Shown in pieces: positions 35,398-44,296 of a stretch of DNA of 61,601 nucleotides; positions within the stretch are counted from its first letter, which is position 1; each line of letters begins with the position of its first letter. The DNA lies in NCBI GenBank assembly GCA_003231955.1, contig QIKL01000063.1:1-61601 (forward strand), given 5' to 3'. Both the position numbers and the translations under genes were made by a program. The notes beneath the pieces are model-generated. The model worked only from the letters and a program-made list of their open reading frames with translations, was not told the origin of the DNA and searched no databases. This stretch comes from Candidatus Uhrbacteria bacterium. GTDB lineage: Bacteria; Patescibacteriota; Patescibacteriia; 2-12-FULL-60-25.

Positions 35398-35583
35398 TTA
35401 CCAGCTAGATTTGGTGACGCCGGGAAGTTCGCCCCGGTTTGCGAGTTCGCGAAAGCAGATACGGCACAATCCGAAAGCGCGCATAAAGCCATGCCGACGG
35501 CCACAGCGCCAACAACGGTTAACGGCCCGCGTTGGAAACTTCGGTGTACGGTTAGATTTTGCAATCTGTGAAGTCGTTGCCAT
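35398..35583 (-). CDS. rpsN: 30S ribosomal protein S14, zinc-binding short form (uS14, type Z)
   Basis: At 61 residues this is the short paralogue type, with CWRCG and CRICF forming the zinc ribbon and the [14 protein letters not shown] core. It lies five bases after rplE, in the standard place. The zinc is retained here, in contrast to the Cys-free L32 at 55979. Confidence 0.96.
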   Translation of the reverse strand: MATTSQIAKSNRTPKFPTRAVNRCWRCGRRHGFMRAFGLCRICFRELANRGELPGVTKSSW

Positions 35584-35588
35584 AGTAT

Positions 35589-36128
35589 TTAGTCCTTAAA
35601 TGGAAATCCGAGAGCCTTATATAAGGCGATCCCGTTGGTCTTGGTCTTTGCGGTCGATGTGATGGTTACTTGGAGCCCATGAATACGTTCCACTTCGTCT
35701 GGGCTTATCTCTGGAAACGAAAGGAATTCTCGGAATCCAATCGTGATATTTCCACTGTCGTCCACGAGTGCGGATGAAATACCACGGAAGTCACGAATAC
35801 GTGGAAACGTCACGTTCAAAAGTTTATCGAGAAAGTGCCACATTCGGATACCGCGCAATGTTACGCGCATACCGACGGTCATTCCCTTTCGGATCTTAAA
35901 GTTGGAGATAGATTGTTTTGCCTTCGTCTTTACTGGCTTCTGGCCTGCGATGCGGGTCAGTACATCCTCTGCTGTCTCTATAAATTTCGGGTCTTTTAAC
36001 CCCTGCGACAAGCCAACCCCAATCGTGATTGCCGTAATCTTAGGCACGCCCATCGGGTTCGCAATCTTGAGCTCGGTGCGCAATTCCGGCAGGATTTCTT
36101 TGGTATAGCGTTCTTTCAGAGTTATCAT
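35589..36128 (-). CDS. rplE: 50S ribosomal protein L5 (uL5)
   Basis: A 5S rRNA-binding protein of 179 residues with the expected [20 protein letters not shown] stretch, GMRVTLRG and the C-terminal [10 protein letters not shown] and [19 protein letters not shown] end. Confidence 0.96.
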   Translation of the reverse strand: MITLKERYTKEILPELRTELKIANPMGVPKITAITIGVGLSQGLKDPKFIETAEDVLTRIAGQKPVKTKAKQSISNFKIRKGMTVGMRVTLRGIRMWHFLDKLLNVTFPRIRDFRGISSALVDDSGNITIGFREFLSFPEISPDEVERIHGLQVTITSTAKTKTNGIALYKALGFPFKD

Positions 36129-36134
36129 AAGAAG

Positions 36135-36404
36135 TTAAGCTTTTGGCTTGTCATCATGCCGCACTGTTTTTCCTGAGGCATCAAACGGAAGAATATTAGA
36201 GACATTAATTGGCATAAAGAATTCTATAACCTGTCCTTTCTCGCCCTGTCTCTGTGAACGTACATGTCGTTTAGACGCATTCACGCCTTCAACAACTACT
36301 CGACCGAGCTTGGGAAAAGATTGCAAAACCTTCCCTGTCTTCCCTTTGGACGCGCCGGCAATTACCTTCACCGTATCTCCGGTTTTGATCTTGATTTTGA
36401 TCAT
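36135..36404 (-). CDS. rplX: 50S ribosomal protein L24 (uL24)
   Basis: The KOW motif KTGDTVKVIAGASKGKTGKV near the N-terminus and VEGVNASKRHVRSQRQGEKG define this assembly-initiator protein. It is 89 residues long and fits between rplN and rplE. Confidence 0.95.
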   Translation of the reverse strand: MIKIKIKTGDTVKVIAGASKGKTGKVLQSFPKLGRVVVEGVNASKRHVRSQRQGEKGQVIEFFMPINVSNILPFDASGKTVRHDDKPKA

Positions 36405-36408
36405 ATAA

Positions 36409-36783
36409 TTACACGACCTCAGGGGCTAATGAGAGGATCTTAGTGAATCCACGAACGCGAAGTTCGCGCGCAACTGGACCAAAAATACGAGTCCCTTTGG
36501 GATCCTTGGATTTTTTGTCGATAATGACGACCGCTGCGTTATCATCAAAGCGAACATACGTCCCATCAGGTCGGCGTGTTTCTTTATGGACACGAACGAG
36601 TACAGCGTGCACAATATCAGATTTTTTAACCGCGGCGCGCGGTTCGGCGGACTTAACCACGCAGGTTACGATATCACCGAGGCCGGCATAATGTTTCTTA
36701 TATCCGCCGAGTACACGAATACACTGGAGTTTTTTAGCTCCACTATTATCGGCGACGGCGAGCATTGTACGATGTTGAACCAT
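36409..36783 (-). CDS. rplN: 50S ribosomal protein L14 (uL14)
   Basis: The protein has the highly conserved [39 protein letters not shown] and [13 protein letters not shown] segments. Length 124 is standard. It lies five bases after rpsQ and five before rplX. Confidence 0.97.
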   Translation of the reverse strand: MVQHRTMLAVADNSGAKKLQCIRVLGGYKKHYAGLGDIVTCVVKSAEPRAAVKKSDIVHAVLVRVHKETRRPDGTYVRFDDNAAVVIIDKKSKDPKGTRIFGPVARELRVRGFTKILSLAPEVV

Positions 36784-36788
36784 AATAT

Positions 36789-37085
36789 TTAGGCGTGAGC
36801 GACTTTCACTGTTGAAATATACCTCCAGCGTTTTTCGCGCGAGAGCGGACGTGTCTCTTCGATCTCAACAATATCGCCAATCTTGGCTGAACCTTTTTCA
36901 TCGTGGACTTTGAGTTTTGTCGATACTGTTATGTACTTCCCATACTTAGGATGTGGCACACGTCGATCAATCCTAATCACAATAGTCTTTGCCATCTTGT
37001 CGGACACGACGGTACCGACAAGTCGACGTCGACAAGCTTTTGAGATCTGGGCCGATTTCTGGGCCGAAGTGGTTGATGTCGTCAT
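36789..37085 (-). CDS. rpsQ: 30S ribosomal protein S17 (uS17)
   Basis: An OB-fold protein with [39 protein letters not shown] and the C-terminal [17 protein letters not shown]. An N-terminal extension of about 18 Ser/Thr residues is present. The ATG overlaps the rpmC stop (37082-37085). Confidence 0.95.
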   Translation of the reverse strand: MTTSTTSAQKSAQISKACRRRLVGTVVSDKMAKTIVIRIDRRVPHPKYGKYITVSTKLKVHDEKGSAKIGDIVEIEETRPLSREKRWRYISTVKVAHA

Positions 37086-37279
37086 ACAATTGGATGTGTC
37101 GTTTGAGAAAGCACTGTCAGCGTTCGTGAGAGATCGCGTTTTGTGGCACGTAGAGAACGAACCGCCTTTGACTGACCAGTCAGGACTGCAAATCGCAGTT
37201 CACGAATCTTCCCACGGAGTTCACGGACGTCCTCCTCGAGTTCTGTGCATGTCTTGAGTTTAAGTTCTTTGGTTTCCAT
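37082..37279 (-). CDS. rpmC: 50S ribosomal protein L29 (uL29)
   Basis: A 65-residue two-helix protein with the usual ELKLKT...LREL...LRFAVLTGQ pattern. Overlaps rpsQ by 4 bases and starts one base after rplP. Identity is backed mainly by operon position. Confidence 0.9.
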   Translation of the reverse strand: METKELKLKTCTELEEDVRELRGKIRELRFAVLTGQSKAVRSLRATKRDLSRTLTVLSQTTHPIV

Positions 37280-37280
37280 A

Positions 37281-37694
37281 TCAATTTTTGGAAATGAATT
37301 TCACTTTGCACGGGAGTTTATACCCTGCGAGCAATAGCGCTTCTTTGGCTGATGCCGCCGGAATGCCGTCCATCTCAAAGAGCAACATACCAGGCTTCAC
37401 CGTAACGACATAATGATCAACTGCACCTTTCCCAGAACCCATAGGGACCTCACTCCCTTTCTTCGTAACTGGACGGTCTGGAAAAATGCGGATCCAGATC
37501 TTTCCACCACGTCTGGTATACCGTGTAAGAACGCGACGACATGCCTCAATTTGACGAGAATCGACCCATGATCCGGTCGTCGCTTTGAGACCATAAGAAC
37601 CGAATGCTAATTCAATCTTATCCGTCGCCCAACGAATATTCTGAGCGCGGCCCTTATGCCATTTACGATGCTTAACTTTACGTGGAATCAACAT
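37281..37694 (-). CDS. rplP: 50S ribosomal protein L16 (uL16)
   Basis: The family start [16 protein letters not shown] at 37694 is used; the open frame continues 47 codons upstream but only into rpsC. The conserved [40 protein letters not shown] and MGSGKG region follows. The protein lies near the A site and tRNA elbow. Confidence 0.96.
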   Translation of the reverse strand: MLIPRKVKHRKWHKGRAQNIRWATDKIELAFGSYGLKATTGSWVDSRQIEACRRVLTRYTRRGGKIWIRIFPDRPVTKKGSEVPMGSGKGAVDHYVVTVKPGMLLFEMDGIPAASAKEALLLAGYKLPCKVKFISKN

Positions 37695-37704
37695 ACGTGT
37701 GTAT

Positions 37705-38457
37705 TCAGATAGACGAAGCTGACGACGACCGTTCCGTACGGCGTGAACGATCACCCATACGGCCGCGCGAATCACGTACCGATGGAGTTGTGGGCTGATA
37801 CTGCGCACGACGGTCTTGTTCAAAAATGTCGCCACGATAAATCCACACTTTTACACCGACGGCACCAGCGATGGTACGAGCCGTATCCGAACAATAATCA
37901 ATATCCGCGCGCAGATTCGTAAGGGGAATCTTACCCCAAAGAAGCTTTTCCGTACGCGCGATTTCAGCACCATTGAGACGCCCAGCCACCATAATTTTTA
38001 CACCCAAAGCACCCGCCTTCTTAACGCGCTCAATTGCCATTTTTAAAACACGACGAAATGGCATACGACGCTCCAGATCCACAATGACTTGTTGTGCAAC
38101 AATTGTCGCATCAAGCGAAGCTTTAGGTACCTCGGATACATTTAGTTGGAATTGAATTTTTTTGCCTGGAAAGAAGGCCTTTAGAAATCTCTTCTTTAGA
38201 TCTTCAATGCCGACACCGGAACGGCCAATAACCATACCTGGCTTCGCCGTTGAAATCGTGATATCGAGAAATCCGCGCGAACGATTAATAACTACCTGGC
38301 TCACGGCGGCCGCACGCAGTTCCTTACGAAAAAAATCACGGATAGAAAGATCTTCGCGAAGATTTTTGCGATAAACGGCGCCGCGGGCAAACCAACGCGA
38401 CGGCCAAGTTGTGGTCGTGCCAAGACGGAAAGATGTGGGATGAACTTTGTGGCCCAT
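37705..38457 (-). CDS. rpsC: 30S ribosomal protein S3 (uS3)
   Basis: The N-terminus MGHKVHPTSFRLG, the KH motif GMVIGRSGVGIEDLKK and the C-terminal GRLNGAEIARTEKLLWGKIPL domain are present. A Ser/Arg-rich tail of about 40 residues extends the 250-residue chain. Confidence 0.97.
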   Translation of the reverse strand: MGHKVHPTSFRLGTTTTWPSRWFARGAVYRKNLREDLSIRDFFRKELRAAAVSQVVINRSRGFLDITISTAKPGMVIGRSGVGIEDLKKRFLKAFFPGKKIQFQLNVSEVPKASLDATIVAQQVIVDLERRMPFRRVLKMAIERVKKAGALGVKIMVAGRLNGAEIARTEKLLWGKIPLTNLRADIDYCSDTARTIAGAVGVKVWIYRGDIFEQDRRAQYQPTTPSVRDSRGRMGDRSRRTERSSSASSI

Positions 38458-38461
38458 AAAA

Positions 38462-38917
38462 TTATACGTTGGTGGATGTTGCCGCCTTTTTTGAAGACGT
38501 CTTCGTGTCCTTTTTTGTTTTCTCTGCCGCTTCAGCCTTAATAATCGCTGCGACTTTTTTTGCCTTTTTCTTGCCTGGCATCGACTTCTCGTCCGAGAGA
38601 ATTAGGGTAATATGTGTGGTCCGTTTACGAATCAACGCAGCAGAACCATGTGCTCGAGCACGCGTACGTTTCAGTGTTGCGCCTCCATCGGCCATAATCG
38701 TCTTCACAAACAAATTCTCGCGATCAAGCTTAAAGTTGTGTTCAGCATTAGCCATAGCAGACTGAAGTAACTTTAAAACAGGTCTGGATGCCGCTTTTGG
38801 CACAAATTTGAGATTAATTTCTGCTTGCAATGCTGGCAGCCCGCGGACCGTATCAATAACGAGACGGACTTTACGAGGCGCCATGCGAAGAGATTTCAAC
38901 GATGCTTTGACATCCAT
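38462..38917 (-). CDS. rplV: 50S ribosomal protein L22 (uL22)
   Basis: The core has RMAPRKVRLVIDTVRG and the tunnel-loop region IMADGGATLKRTRARAHGSAALIRKRTTHITLIL (about residues 75-108). A Lys/Ala-rich tail of about 40 residues follows, as in several other proteins of this operon. Confidence 0.95.
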   Translation of the reverse strand: MDVKASLKSLRMAPRKVRLVIDTVRGLPALQAEINLKFVPKAASRPVLKLLQSAMANAEHNFKLDRENLFVKTIMADGGATLKRTRARAHGSAALIRKRTTHITLILSDEKSMPGKKKAKKVAAIIKAEAAEKTKKDTKTSSKKAATSTNV

Positions 38918-38922
38918 ATCAA

Positions 38923-39219
38923 TTATTTGGACGCAGAGGCTTTACCCTCGAGCGATTTTTGAATTTTTCCGCCATGGCGCTGGAACTTACGCGTTGGCGA
39001 AAATTCTCCGAGCTTATGGCCGACCATATCCTCGACCACGATGACCGAGATATGTTGTTTACCATTATGCACACCAAACGTGAAGCCAACCATCCCAGGG
39101 GTGATGGTGGACGAACGAGACCATGTCTTCACAACGGTCTTATCGCCAGGTTTGAGCTTAGACACCTTTTGGAGCAATTTTGCATCCGTGAAAGCGCCTT
39201 TTTTGAGACTTCGAGACAT
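38923..39219 (-). CDS. rpsS: 30S ribosomal protein S19 (uS19)
   Basis: [36 protein letters not shown] and [20 protein letters not shown] are the expected conserved segments. Length 98. Confidence 0.96.
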   Translation of the reverse strand: MSRSLKKGAFTDAKLLQKVSKLKPGDKTVVKTWSRSSTITPGMVGFTFGVHNGKQHISVIVVEDMVGHKLGEFSPTRKFQRHGGKIQKSLEGKASASK

Positions 39220-39232
39220 AAATGGTCGTTGG

Positions 39233-40075
39233 TTATCTGCGTTTACGATCTCTACGACGCGTAATTATAAGTGCGTCGGATGGTCGATTCTTCTTACGCG
39301 TTTTCACACCAAGCGCATGTTTCCCCCACTTAGTCTTTGGGTACTTCAGACCGATCGGGTGCTTCCCTTCTCCGCCGCCGTGCGGATGGTCGACTGGATT
39401 CATAGCCTTCCCACGTACCGTTGGTTTAATACCACGCAGCCGCATCCGTCCAGCCTTTCCGTAACGGACAAGGTGATAATCAGGATTTGATACCGTACCA
39501 ATAGTAGCCATACACTCTTTGAGAACATTCCGTACCTCTCCAGATGGAAGTTTAATCGTAGCATAGCGACCTTCAAGCGCCATAAACTGAATTTTATTCC
39601 CAGCACCACGACCAATCTGTCCACCCTTTCCGGGCGTGATCTCGACAGCGTGTACTGTCATACCGACCGGAATCTTTGTAAGTGGAAGACGATTCCCAAC
39701 CTTAATATCTGCAGTATTCTTGGAAGATACAACTTCTTCGCCTACCTTGAGACCATCTGGGGCAAGAATATAACGTTTTTCCCCGTCCTTGTACACGAGA
39801 AGGGAAATGCGGGCTCCACGGTTCGGATCATACTCGATTGAATCGACACGGGCAGGGATATCGTACTTGTTGCGACGAAAATCAATGATTCGAATATATT
39901 GTTTTACACCTCCACCTTTATGGCGGACCGTGATTTTACCATTAGTCCGGCCAGCAAACTCTTTACGAATCATGATTAATGATTTTTCAGGCTCTTTTCG
40001 CGTGATATCTGAAAAATCCTGGACCGAGGAGATTCGGCGGCCTTTAGTAACGGGACGATATTTCTTAATCGGCAT
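39233..40075 (-). CDS. rplB: 50S ribosomal protein L2 (uL2)
   Basis: A peptidyl-transferase-centre protein, 280 residues. [32 protein letters not shown] and the active-site loop [21 protein letters not shown] with its conserved His are all intact. Confidence 0.97.
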   Translation of the reverse strand: MPIKKYRPVTKGRRISSVQDFSDITRKEPEKSLIMIRKEFAGRTNGKITVRHKGGGVKQYIRIIDFRRNKYDIPARVDSIEYDPNRGARISLLVYKDGEKRYILAPDGLKVGEEVVSSKNTADIKVGNRLPLTKIPVGMTVHAVEITPGKGGQIGRGAGNKIQFMALEGRYATIKLPSGEVRNVLKECMATIGTVSNPDYHLVRYGKAGRMRLRGIKPTVRGKAMNPVDHPHGGGEGKHPIGLKYPKTKWGKHALGVKTRKKNRPSDALIITRRRDRKRR

Positions 40076-40080
40076 AATGG

Positions 40081-40533
40081 TTAGACACCATGGTAGAGGT
40101 CAATTTTCTGATCTCCTTTTAGCGTCACAATAGCTTTTTTCCAATTATTACGACGGCCCGTGATGCGGCCACGATGAACAACCTTGCCAATGCCACGTGC
40201 CGTATTAACACGCACGACCGTTACATTGTAGAGCGTTTCAACCGCTTTACGGATCTCCACCTTCTCGGCCGTTACTGGCACATTAAAAACGTATGTCCCT
40301 TTGGTGGCAAGCATCCCCGCTTTTTCGCTGACACGCGGCGAAAGAAGCAGATACGAAGAACGATCTATTCTTGCTGCAGCCACGCCAACTGTATTAGCCT
40401 CTATTTTCTTTTCGACTTTCTCAACCTTCGCCTCTGTCTTAGAGGACTTTGGCGCAACAATAGCTTTCGATGGTTCATCCGTCGGAGCTACTTTTGTTGT
40501 GTCTTTTTTCTTTATTCGGCTGAAGATTCCCAT
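40081..40533 (-). CDS. rplW: 50S ribosomal protein L23 (uL23) with N-terminal extension
   Basis: The L23 core begins near residue 60 ([24 protein letters not shown]) and ends in the usual loop and strand ([18 protein letters not shown]). The first 55 residues form a Lys/Glu/Ala-rich extension ([14 protein letters not shown]...). L23 lies at the tunnel exit and docks SRP and trigger factor. The ATG at 40533 lies four bases after rplD; 29 more codons upstream are excluded because they run into rplD. Confidence 0.93.
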   Translation of the reverse strand: MGIFSRIKKKDTTKVAPTDEPSKAIVAPKSSKTEAKVEKVEKKIEANTVGVAAARIDRSSYLLLSPRVSEKAGMLATKGTYVFNVPVTAEKVEIRKAVETLYNVTVVRVNTARGIGKVVHRGRITGRRNNWKKAIVTLKGDQKIDLYHGV

Positions 40534-40537
40534 ATCA

Positions 40538-41170
40538 TCAAATATTACGATAAAGCGACTCAAATGCAGGCACTGTTTCCTTCCAAAATACGAGTGTTTG
40601 ATTACCGACAACGTCCACAAGATTCAACGAATTCACAGAAACAAGTTTAATGTTTGGAAGATTGCGCACCATACGCAAGAGATTCGGATCCGATTTTGGA
40701 ATAACTACCAGTGTCTTCCGCACGATAGGAAGTTTTGTAAAAAGTTCTACGGCAAACTTTGTCTTTACCTCTTTCGGTATAAAATCTTCAAGGATCAAAA
40801 GCCTGTCATCATGAACCTTATCGGAGAGTGCCATAAAAAGCGCTTTCTGTTTGGCTTTGCGATTGACTTTCACCGAGAAGTTACGTGTATTCCTTGGCCC
40901 AAATACAACACCGCCGCCCGCCCATTGCGGAGATCGAATAGATCCCTGACGTGCGCGACCTGTCCCTTTTTGGCGCCATGGTTTTTTTCCTCCACCGCGA
41001 ACTTCGCCACGTGTTTTCGTGTGAGCGATCGGGCGACGAGCATTAGCTTGCTGAGCGACTACAACCTCGTGGACGAGCTCTGACTTAACTTTCACACCAA
41101 AAAATTTCGGATTGAGCTCAAGCTCACCTGTCACTTTGCCGTCCTGATTGTAAATAGTAGCTTTCGGCAT
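40538..41170 (-). CDS. rplD: 50S ribosomal protein L4 (uL4)
   Basis: The 210-residue protein has the tunnel loop RRPIAHTKTRGEVRGGGKKPWRQKGTGRARQGSIRSPQWAGGG (about residues 50-93) and a C-terminal Rossmann-like domain. In E. coli L4 represses its own operon by binding an mRNA leader. A structured leader lies two genes upstream here, before rplC. Confidence 0.96.
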   Translation of the reverse strand: MPKATIYNQDGKVTGELELNPKFFGVKVKSELVHEVVVAQQANARRPIAHTKTRGEVRGGGKKPWRQKGTGRARQGSIRSPQWAGGGVVFGPRNTRNFSVKVNRKAKQKALFMALSDKVHDDRLLILEDFIPKEVKTKFAVELFTKLPIVRKTLVVIPKSDPNLLRMVRNLPNIKLVSVNSLNLVDVVGNQTLVFWKETVPAFESLYRNI

Positions 41171-41175
41171 ATAAT

Positions 41176-41781
41176 TTAGATCGTTCGAATCTCAACGACG
41201 GCATTTCGCGGGCCTGGAACTGCACCTTTGACGGCGATCACACCACCATCACGAACCTCAATAACCTCCAGATTCTTTACTGTAACCATATCACCACCCA
41301 TACGACCCGGCTTTTTTGTTCCTTTTAACACGTGCTGAACGCCACCAGGCCCCGAAGACCCCGGCATTCGCGCCTGGTCCTTATGGCCATGTGATGCTGG
41401 ATGGCCACGAAAGTGATATCGCCTAACCACGCCTTGAAACCCCTTTCCCTTAGACGTTCCAGTAACCTCAATCATATCTCCTGGCGCAAATACGACCGCA
41501 TCAATCATGTCACCGCGATTGTATGCCGAGGAGTCTTCAACACGGAACTCCCGAAGAACTCTCATCACTTGCGGAAGATCCTTTTGATGACCAGCTTCTG
41601 GTTTTGAAGGCTTCTTCGCAGGTTGAAAACCAATTTGGACCGCGGTATAGCCATCATGGTCATCATTCTTCACTTGAGTAATGACACAGGGGCCAGCTTG
41701 AACCAAGGTCACAGGAACGACTGCGCCGTCTGGACGAAATACCTGTGACATCTCAAGTTTTTTCGCGAGAATGAATTTCAT
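41176..41781 (-). CDS. rplC: 50S ribosomal protein L3 (uL3)
   Basis: The start MKFILAKKLEMSQVF at 41781 matches the family; the open frame upstream runs through the structured leader. Conserved parts are the VTGTSKGKGFQGVVRRYHFRG loop, ASHGHKDQ, GSSGPGG and KPGRMGGDMVTVKNLEV. The protein is 201 residues and reaches the peptidyl transferase centre. Confidence 0.96.
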   Translation of the reverse strand: MKFILAKKLEMSQVFRPDGAVVPVTLVQAGPCVITQVKNDDHDGYTAVQIGFQPAKKPSKPEAGHQKDLPQVMRVLREFRVEDSSAYNRGDMIDAVVFAPGDMIEVTGTSKGKGFQGVVRRYHFRGHPASHGHKDQARMPGSSGPGGVQHVLKGTKKPGRMGGDMVTVKNLEVIEVRDGGVIAVKGAVPGPRNAVVEIRTI

Positions 41782-42030
41782 ACATCCGTTATGAGTATGT
41801 CCGACAATGCGGACAGTTGTCTGGAATGAATCTGACAATACGTAAAGGCCAGAAGCGCGGATCATGTCCTGATGATATGAGCCACGCTTCTGGCCTCTCT
41901 GCGACGTGAAAGGCAATTGAATTGTAGATGCAGCGTTTGCTCCATTCACATCAAGGAGGTTATGCCAGTCTCACGTCGCGCGTGAGGATTTTCCGTTTTC
42001 ACGGGTGGGCAACTTACTCCTTGGGATGGA
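41782..42030 (-). promoter_or_regulatory. Structured mRNA leader between rpsJ and rplC, candidate autoregulatory element
   Basis: The 325-base gap is exceptional in an operon whose other gaps are 0-51 bases. Read leftward it contains, in order: a closing helix CAAGGAG (42017-42023) with CTCCTTG (41952-41958), extended by GTTGCC/GGC-AT-AAC. Inside it are a CCGT-GAAA-ACGG hairpin (41993-42004) and a CTCACG-CGCGA-CGTGAG hairpin (41970-41986). Downstream is an 11-bp hairpin GGCCAGAAGCG (41885-41895) with CGCTTCTGGCC (41847-41857), then TGTCCG-CATTGT-CGGACA (41798-41815) just before the start. GCGACGTGA (41971-41979) can also pair with TCACGTCGC (41901-41909), which would break the second hairpin. 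A ribosomal-protein-binding switch is inferred. Confidence 0.6.
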
Positions 42031-42106
42031 ACGAACGAGGGTACTGATTTTTATTTTTGATTTGAGATCTTTTAATTTCACGTAACGATCTATTCTTTTT
42101 GATTGA

Positions 42107-42448
42107 TTACATTTTGATCTCGACATCAACTCCAGCTGGCAGATTAAGGCTCGTGAGCGACTCAATCGTCTTGGCGTTAGGATCGAGAATGTCGACAATG
42201 CGCTTATGAATTCGCATCTCGAACTGCTCACGTGCATTTTTATGAACAAACGTCGAACGGTTCACTGTCCATTTCTTCTTCTCCGTCGGGAGCGGGACGG
42301 GACCGACCACATGTGCGCCCGTACGTTCTGCCGTATCAATAATCGTGCGCGTCGACTGATCAATGATCTTGTGATCATACGCGCGGATCTTGATACGAAC
42401 GCGAGGGACAGCAGCTTCCGTCGTCGTTTTTTTCGTTGCTTCAGCCAT
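42107..42448 (-). CDS. rpsJ: 30S ribosomal protein S10 (uS10)
   Basis: The 113-residue protein has a short Thr/Lys N-terminal tail, then [30 protein letters not shown] and [24 protein letters not shown] (about residues 20-80). S10 doubles as NusE in transcription antitermination; a NusB partner is encoded at 56252. It follows tuf by 48 bases. Confidence 0.96.
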   Translation of the reverse strand: MAEATKKTTTEAAVPRVRIKIRAYDHKIIDQSTRTIIDTAERTGAHVVGPVPLPTEKKKWTVNRSTFVHKNAREQFEMRIHKRIVDILDPNAKTIESLTSLNLPAGVDVEIKM

Positions 42449-42496
42449 GGTCGTTCCTGTCCCGCCCCCTTTCGGAGATGAAATGCAATTTAATTA

Positions 42497-43687
42497 TTAT
42501 TTAATGATCTTGGTCACAACACCAGCGCCGACCGTACGACCGCCTTCGCGGATCGCAAAGCGTACCCTTTCTTCCATAGCAACAGGGGAGATAAGTTTGA
42601 TCGTAAGATTTACAGTGTCTCCAGGTTGAACCATGGCAACACCTTCTGGGAGAGTGATCTCACCAGTCACGTCTGTGGTCCGGATGTAGAATTGTGGCTT
42701 ATACCCAGTGATAAACGGTTTGTGACGGCCTCCTTCTTCTTTAGTCAAGGCGTAAACTTCAGCTTCGAACTCAGCATGCGGAGTAATAGATCCCGGTTTG
42801 CAAAGTACCATTCCGCGCTCGACATCTTCTTTTTTGATCCCACGGAGAAGTATTCCCGCGTTATCTCCGGCTCGTCCTTCCTGCAACTGTTTGTTGAACA
42901 TTTCGATACCCGTAACAACGGTCTTGCGAGTCTCAGCAAATCCAACGATCTCAACCTCTTCGTTTAATTTAATCACCCCGCGCTCAATGCGGCCGGTGAC
43001 AACAGTTCCACGACCTTCAATCGAGAACACATCCTCAATCGGCATAAGAAACGGTTTATCTGTATCACGAATTGGCTCTGGAATATATTCGTCCAACGCC
43101 TTCATAAGATCCAAGACCGGCTTCGCGGCGTCTTCGTCATTTGGGTTCTCCAACGCCTTTAACGCAGAACCACGAATAACAGGAACATTGTCCCCATCGT
43201 ACTGATATTTTGTCAGGAGATCTCGGACTTCTTGCTCGACAAGATCAATAAGTTCTGGATCATCCACCATGTCCACCTTATTTAGAAAAACGACAATTGC
43301 AGGGACGCCGACCTGACGGGCAAGCAAAATATGCTCACGAGTTTGCGGCATCGGACCGTCCGTGGCGGAAACGACCAAAATTGCACCATCCATTTGAGCG
43401 GCGCCCGTGATCATATTCTTGATATAATCAGCGTGCCCTGGACAGTCGACGTGTGCGTAATGACGCTTTTCCGTCTCGTACTCCGTATGCGCCGTTGCAA
43501 TCGTAATACCGCGCGAGCGGGATTCCGGCGCTTTGTCTAGGTCCTCAACCTTTTTGGTTTGGGCCTTTTGACCGTGCGCGGCGAGCACTTGAAGAATGGC
43601 CGCCGTAAGCGTGGTCTTGCCATGGTCGACGTGGCCGATAGTCCCGACGTTGACATGTGGCTTTGAGCGATCAAACATTTCCGCCAT
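42497..43687 (-). CDS. tuf: Elongation factor Tu
   Basis: The GTPase that brings aminoacyl-tRNA to the ribosome. G motifs: [25 protein letters not shown] and the SALKALE G5 region. The domain II/III landmarks ([41 protein letters not shown]) are intact. The start [10 protein letters not shown] at 43687 gives 396 residues. An AACCCT/AGGGTT hairpin (about 43709-43726) sits in its leader. Confidence 0.98.
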   Translation of the reverse strand: MAEMFDRSKPHVNVGTIGHVDHGKTTLTAAILQVLAAHGQKAQTKKVEDLDKAPESRSRGITIATAHTEYETEKRHYAHVDCPGHADYIKNMITGAAQMDGAILVVSATDGPMPQTREHILLARQVGVPAIVVFLNKVDMVDDPELIDLVEQEVRDLLTKYQYDGDNVPVIRGSALKALENPNDEDAAKPVLDLMKALDEYIPEPIRDTDKPFLMPIEDVFSIEGRGTVVTGRIERGVIKLNEEVEIVGFAETRKTVVTGIEMFNKQLQEGRAGDNAGILLRGIKKEDVERGMVLCKPGSITPHAEFEAEVYALTKEEGGRHKPFITGYKPQFYIRTTDVTGEITLPEGVAMVQPGDTVNLTIKLISPVAMEERVRFAIREGGRTVGAGVVTKIIK

Positions 43688-43812
43688 AACTTTGGCTAAA
43701 ATTAGCAACCCTTTGATAGGGTTATTTACCGAGGTTTATAAGAGTGGCAAGACTATAACAGGTCTTACTTTTCCGCGCAAGACCAGTTGGGGGTACTAGC
43801 AAGAATTTAATT

Positions 43813-44142
43813 TTAATCATGATTTTCATCATCAACAGGCTCCAGATAAAAACGTTCTTCCAGCGGAATATCTGAAGAATCCGTGTCCGAAGAATCCAAA
43901 GATTCTTGTGTATCAAGAGGAATTTTTGTGACGTGATTTACCTGCTGACCAGAAATTGCAGGACTCACGGGAACGGATTGCGGATGAGCCGGCTGCTGCG
44001 AATGGGCAGGATGCCCCTCTCCTATCATGGCCTCAAATTGCTCAAGCGATAAAACGACCATAGGTTCTCGACCTGCGGGATCGGTCATAATAACAGGGAC
44101 GCCCAATTTTCGGGCAGATTCAAAGACGCGTTGGATAGACAT
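43813..44142 (-). CDS. Phd/YefM-antitoxin-like small protein
   Basis: The first 40 residues (MSIQRVFESARKLGVPVIM and TDPAGREPMVVLSLEQFEAMI) resemble the fold and terminal EQFEAM helix of Phd/YefM-type antitoxins. The remaining 65 residues are Pro/His/Gln/Asp/Ser-rich and probably disordered. No toxin frame is adjacent. It lies between fusA and tuf, where a housekeeping role or an autorepressor of the str operon seems as likely as a toxin-antitoxin function. Confidence 0.55.
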   Translation of the reverse strand: MSIQRVFESARKLGVPVIMTDPAGREPMVVLSLEQFEAMIGEGHPAHSQQPAHPQSVPVSPAISGQQVNHVTKIPLDTQESLDSSDTDSSDIPLEERFYLEPVDDENHD

Positions 44143-44259
44143 ATATGTGTATGAAAGACACTTCACCACACGGAAACTTCTTCGGCAAGATACCTCATTA
44201 ACACAACGAAACATCCGCTTATAGAATCCGGAAATTACCTACAGGAATCTTTTTTTATA

Positions 44260-44287
44260 CAAAAGAGCAAGTTTTCACCCGCTCTCT
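44260..44287. terminator. Hairpin after fusA, possible terminator
   Basis: AAAAGAGC (44260-44267) pairs with GCTCTCTT (44280-44287) with one wobble. For leftward transcription the U-rich part lies in the 3' arm only; on the plus strand it is followed by TTTT. It may lower readthrough from fusA to the downstream genes. Confidence 0.4.
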
Positions 44288-44296
44288 TTTTTGATC

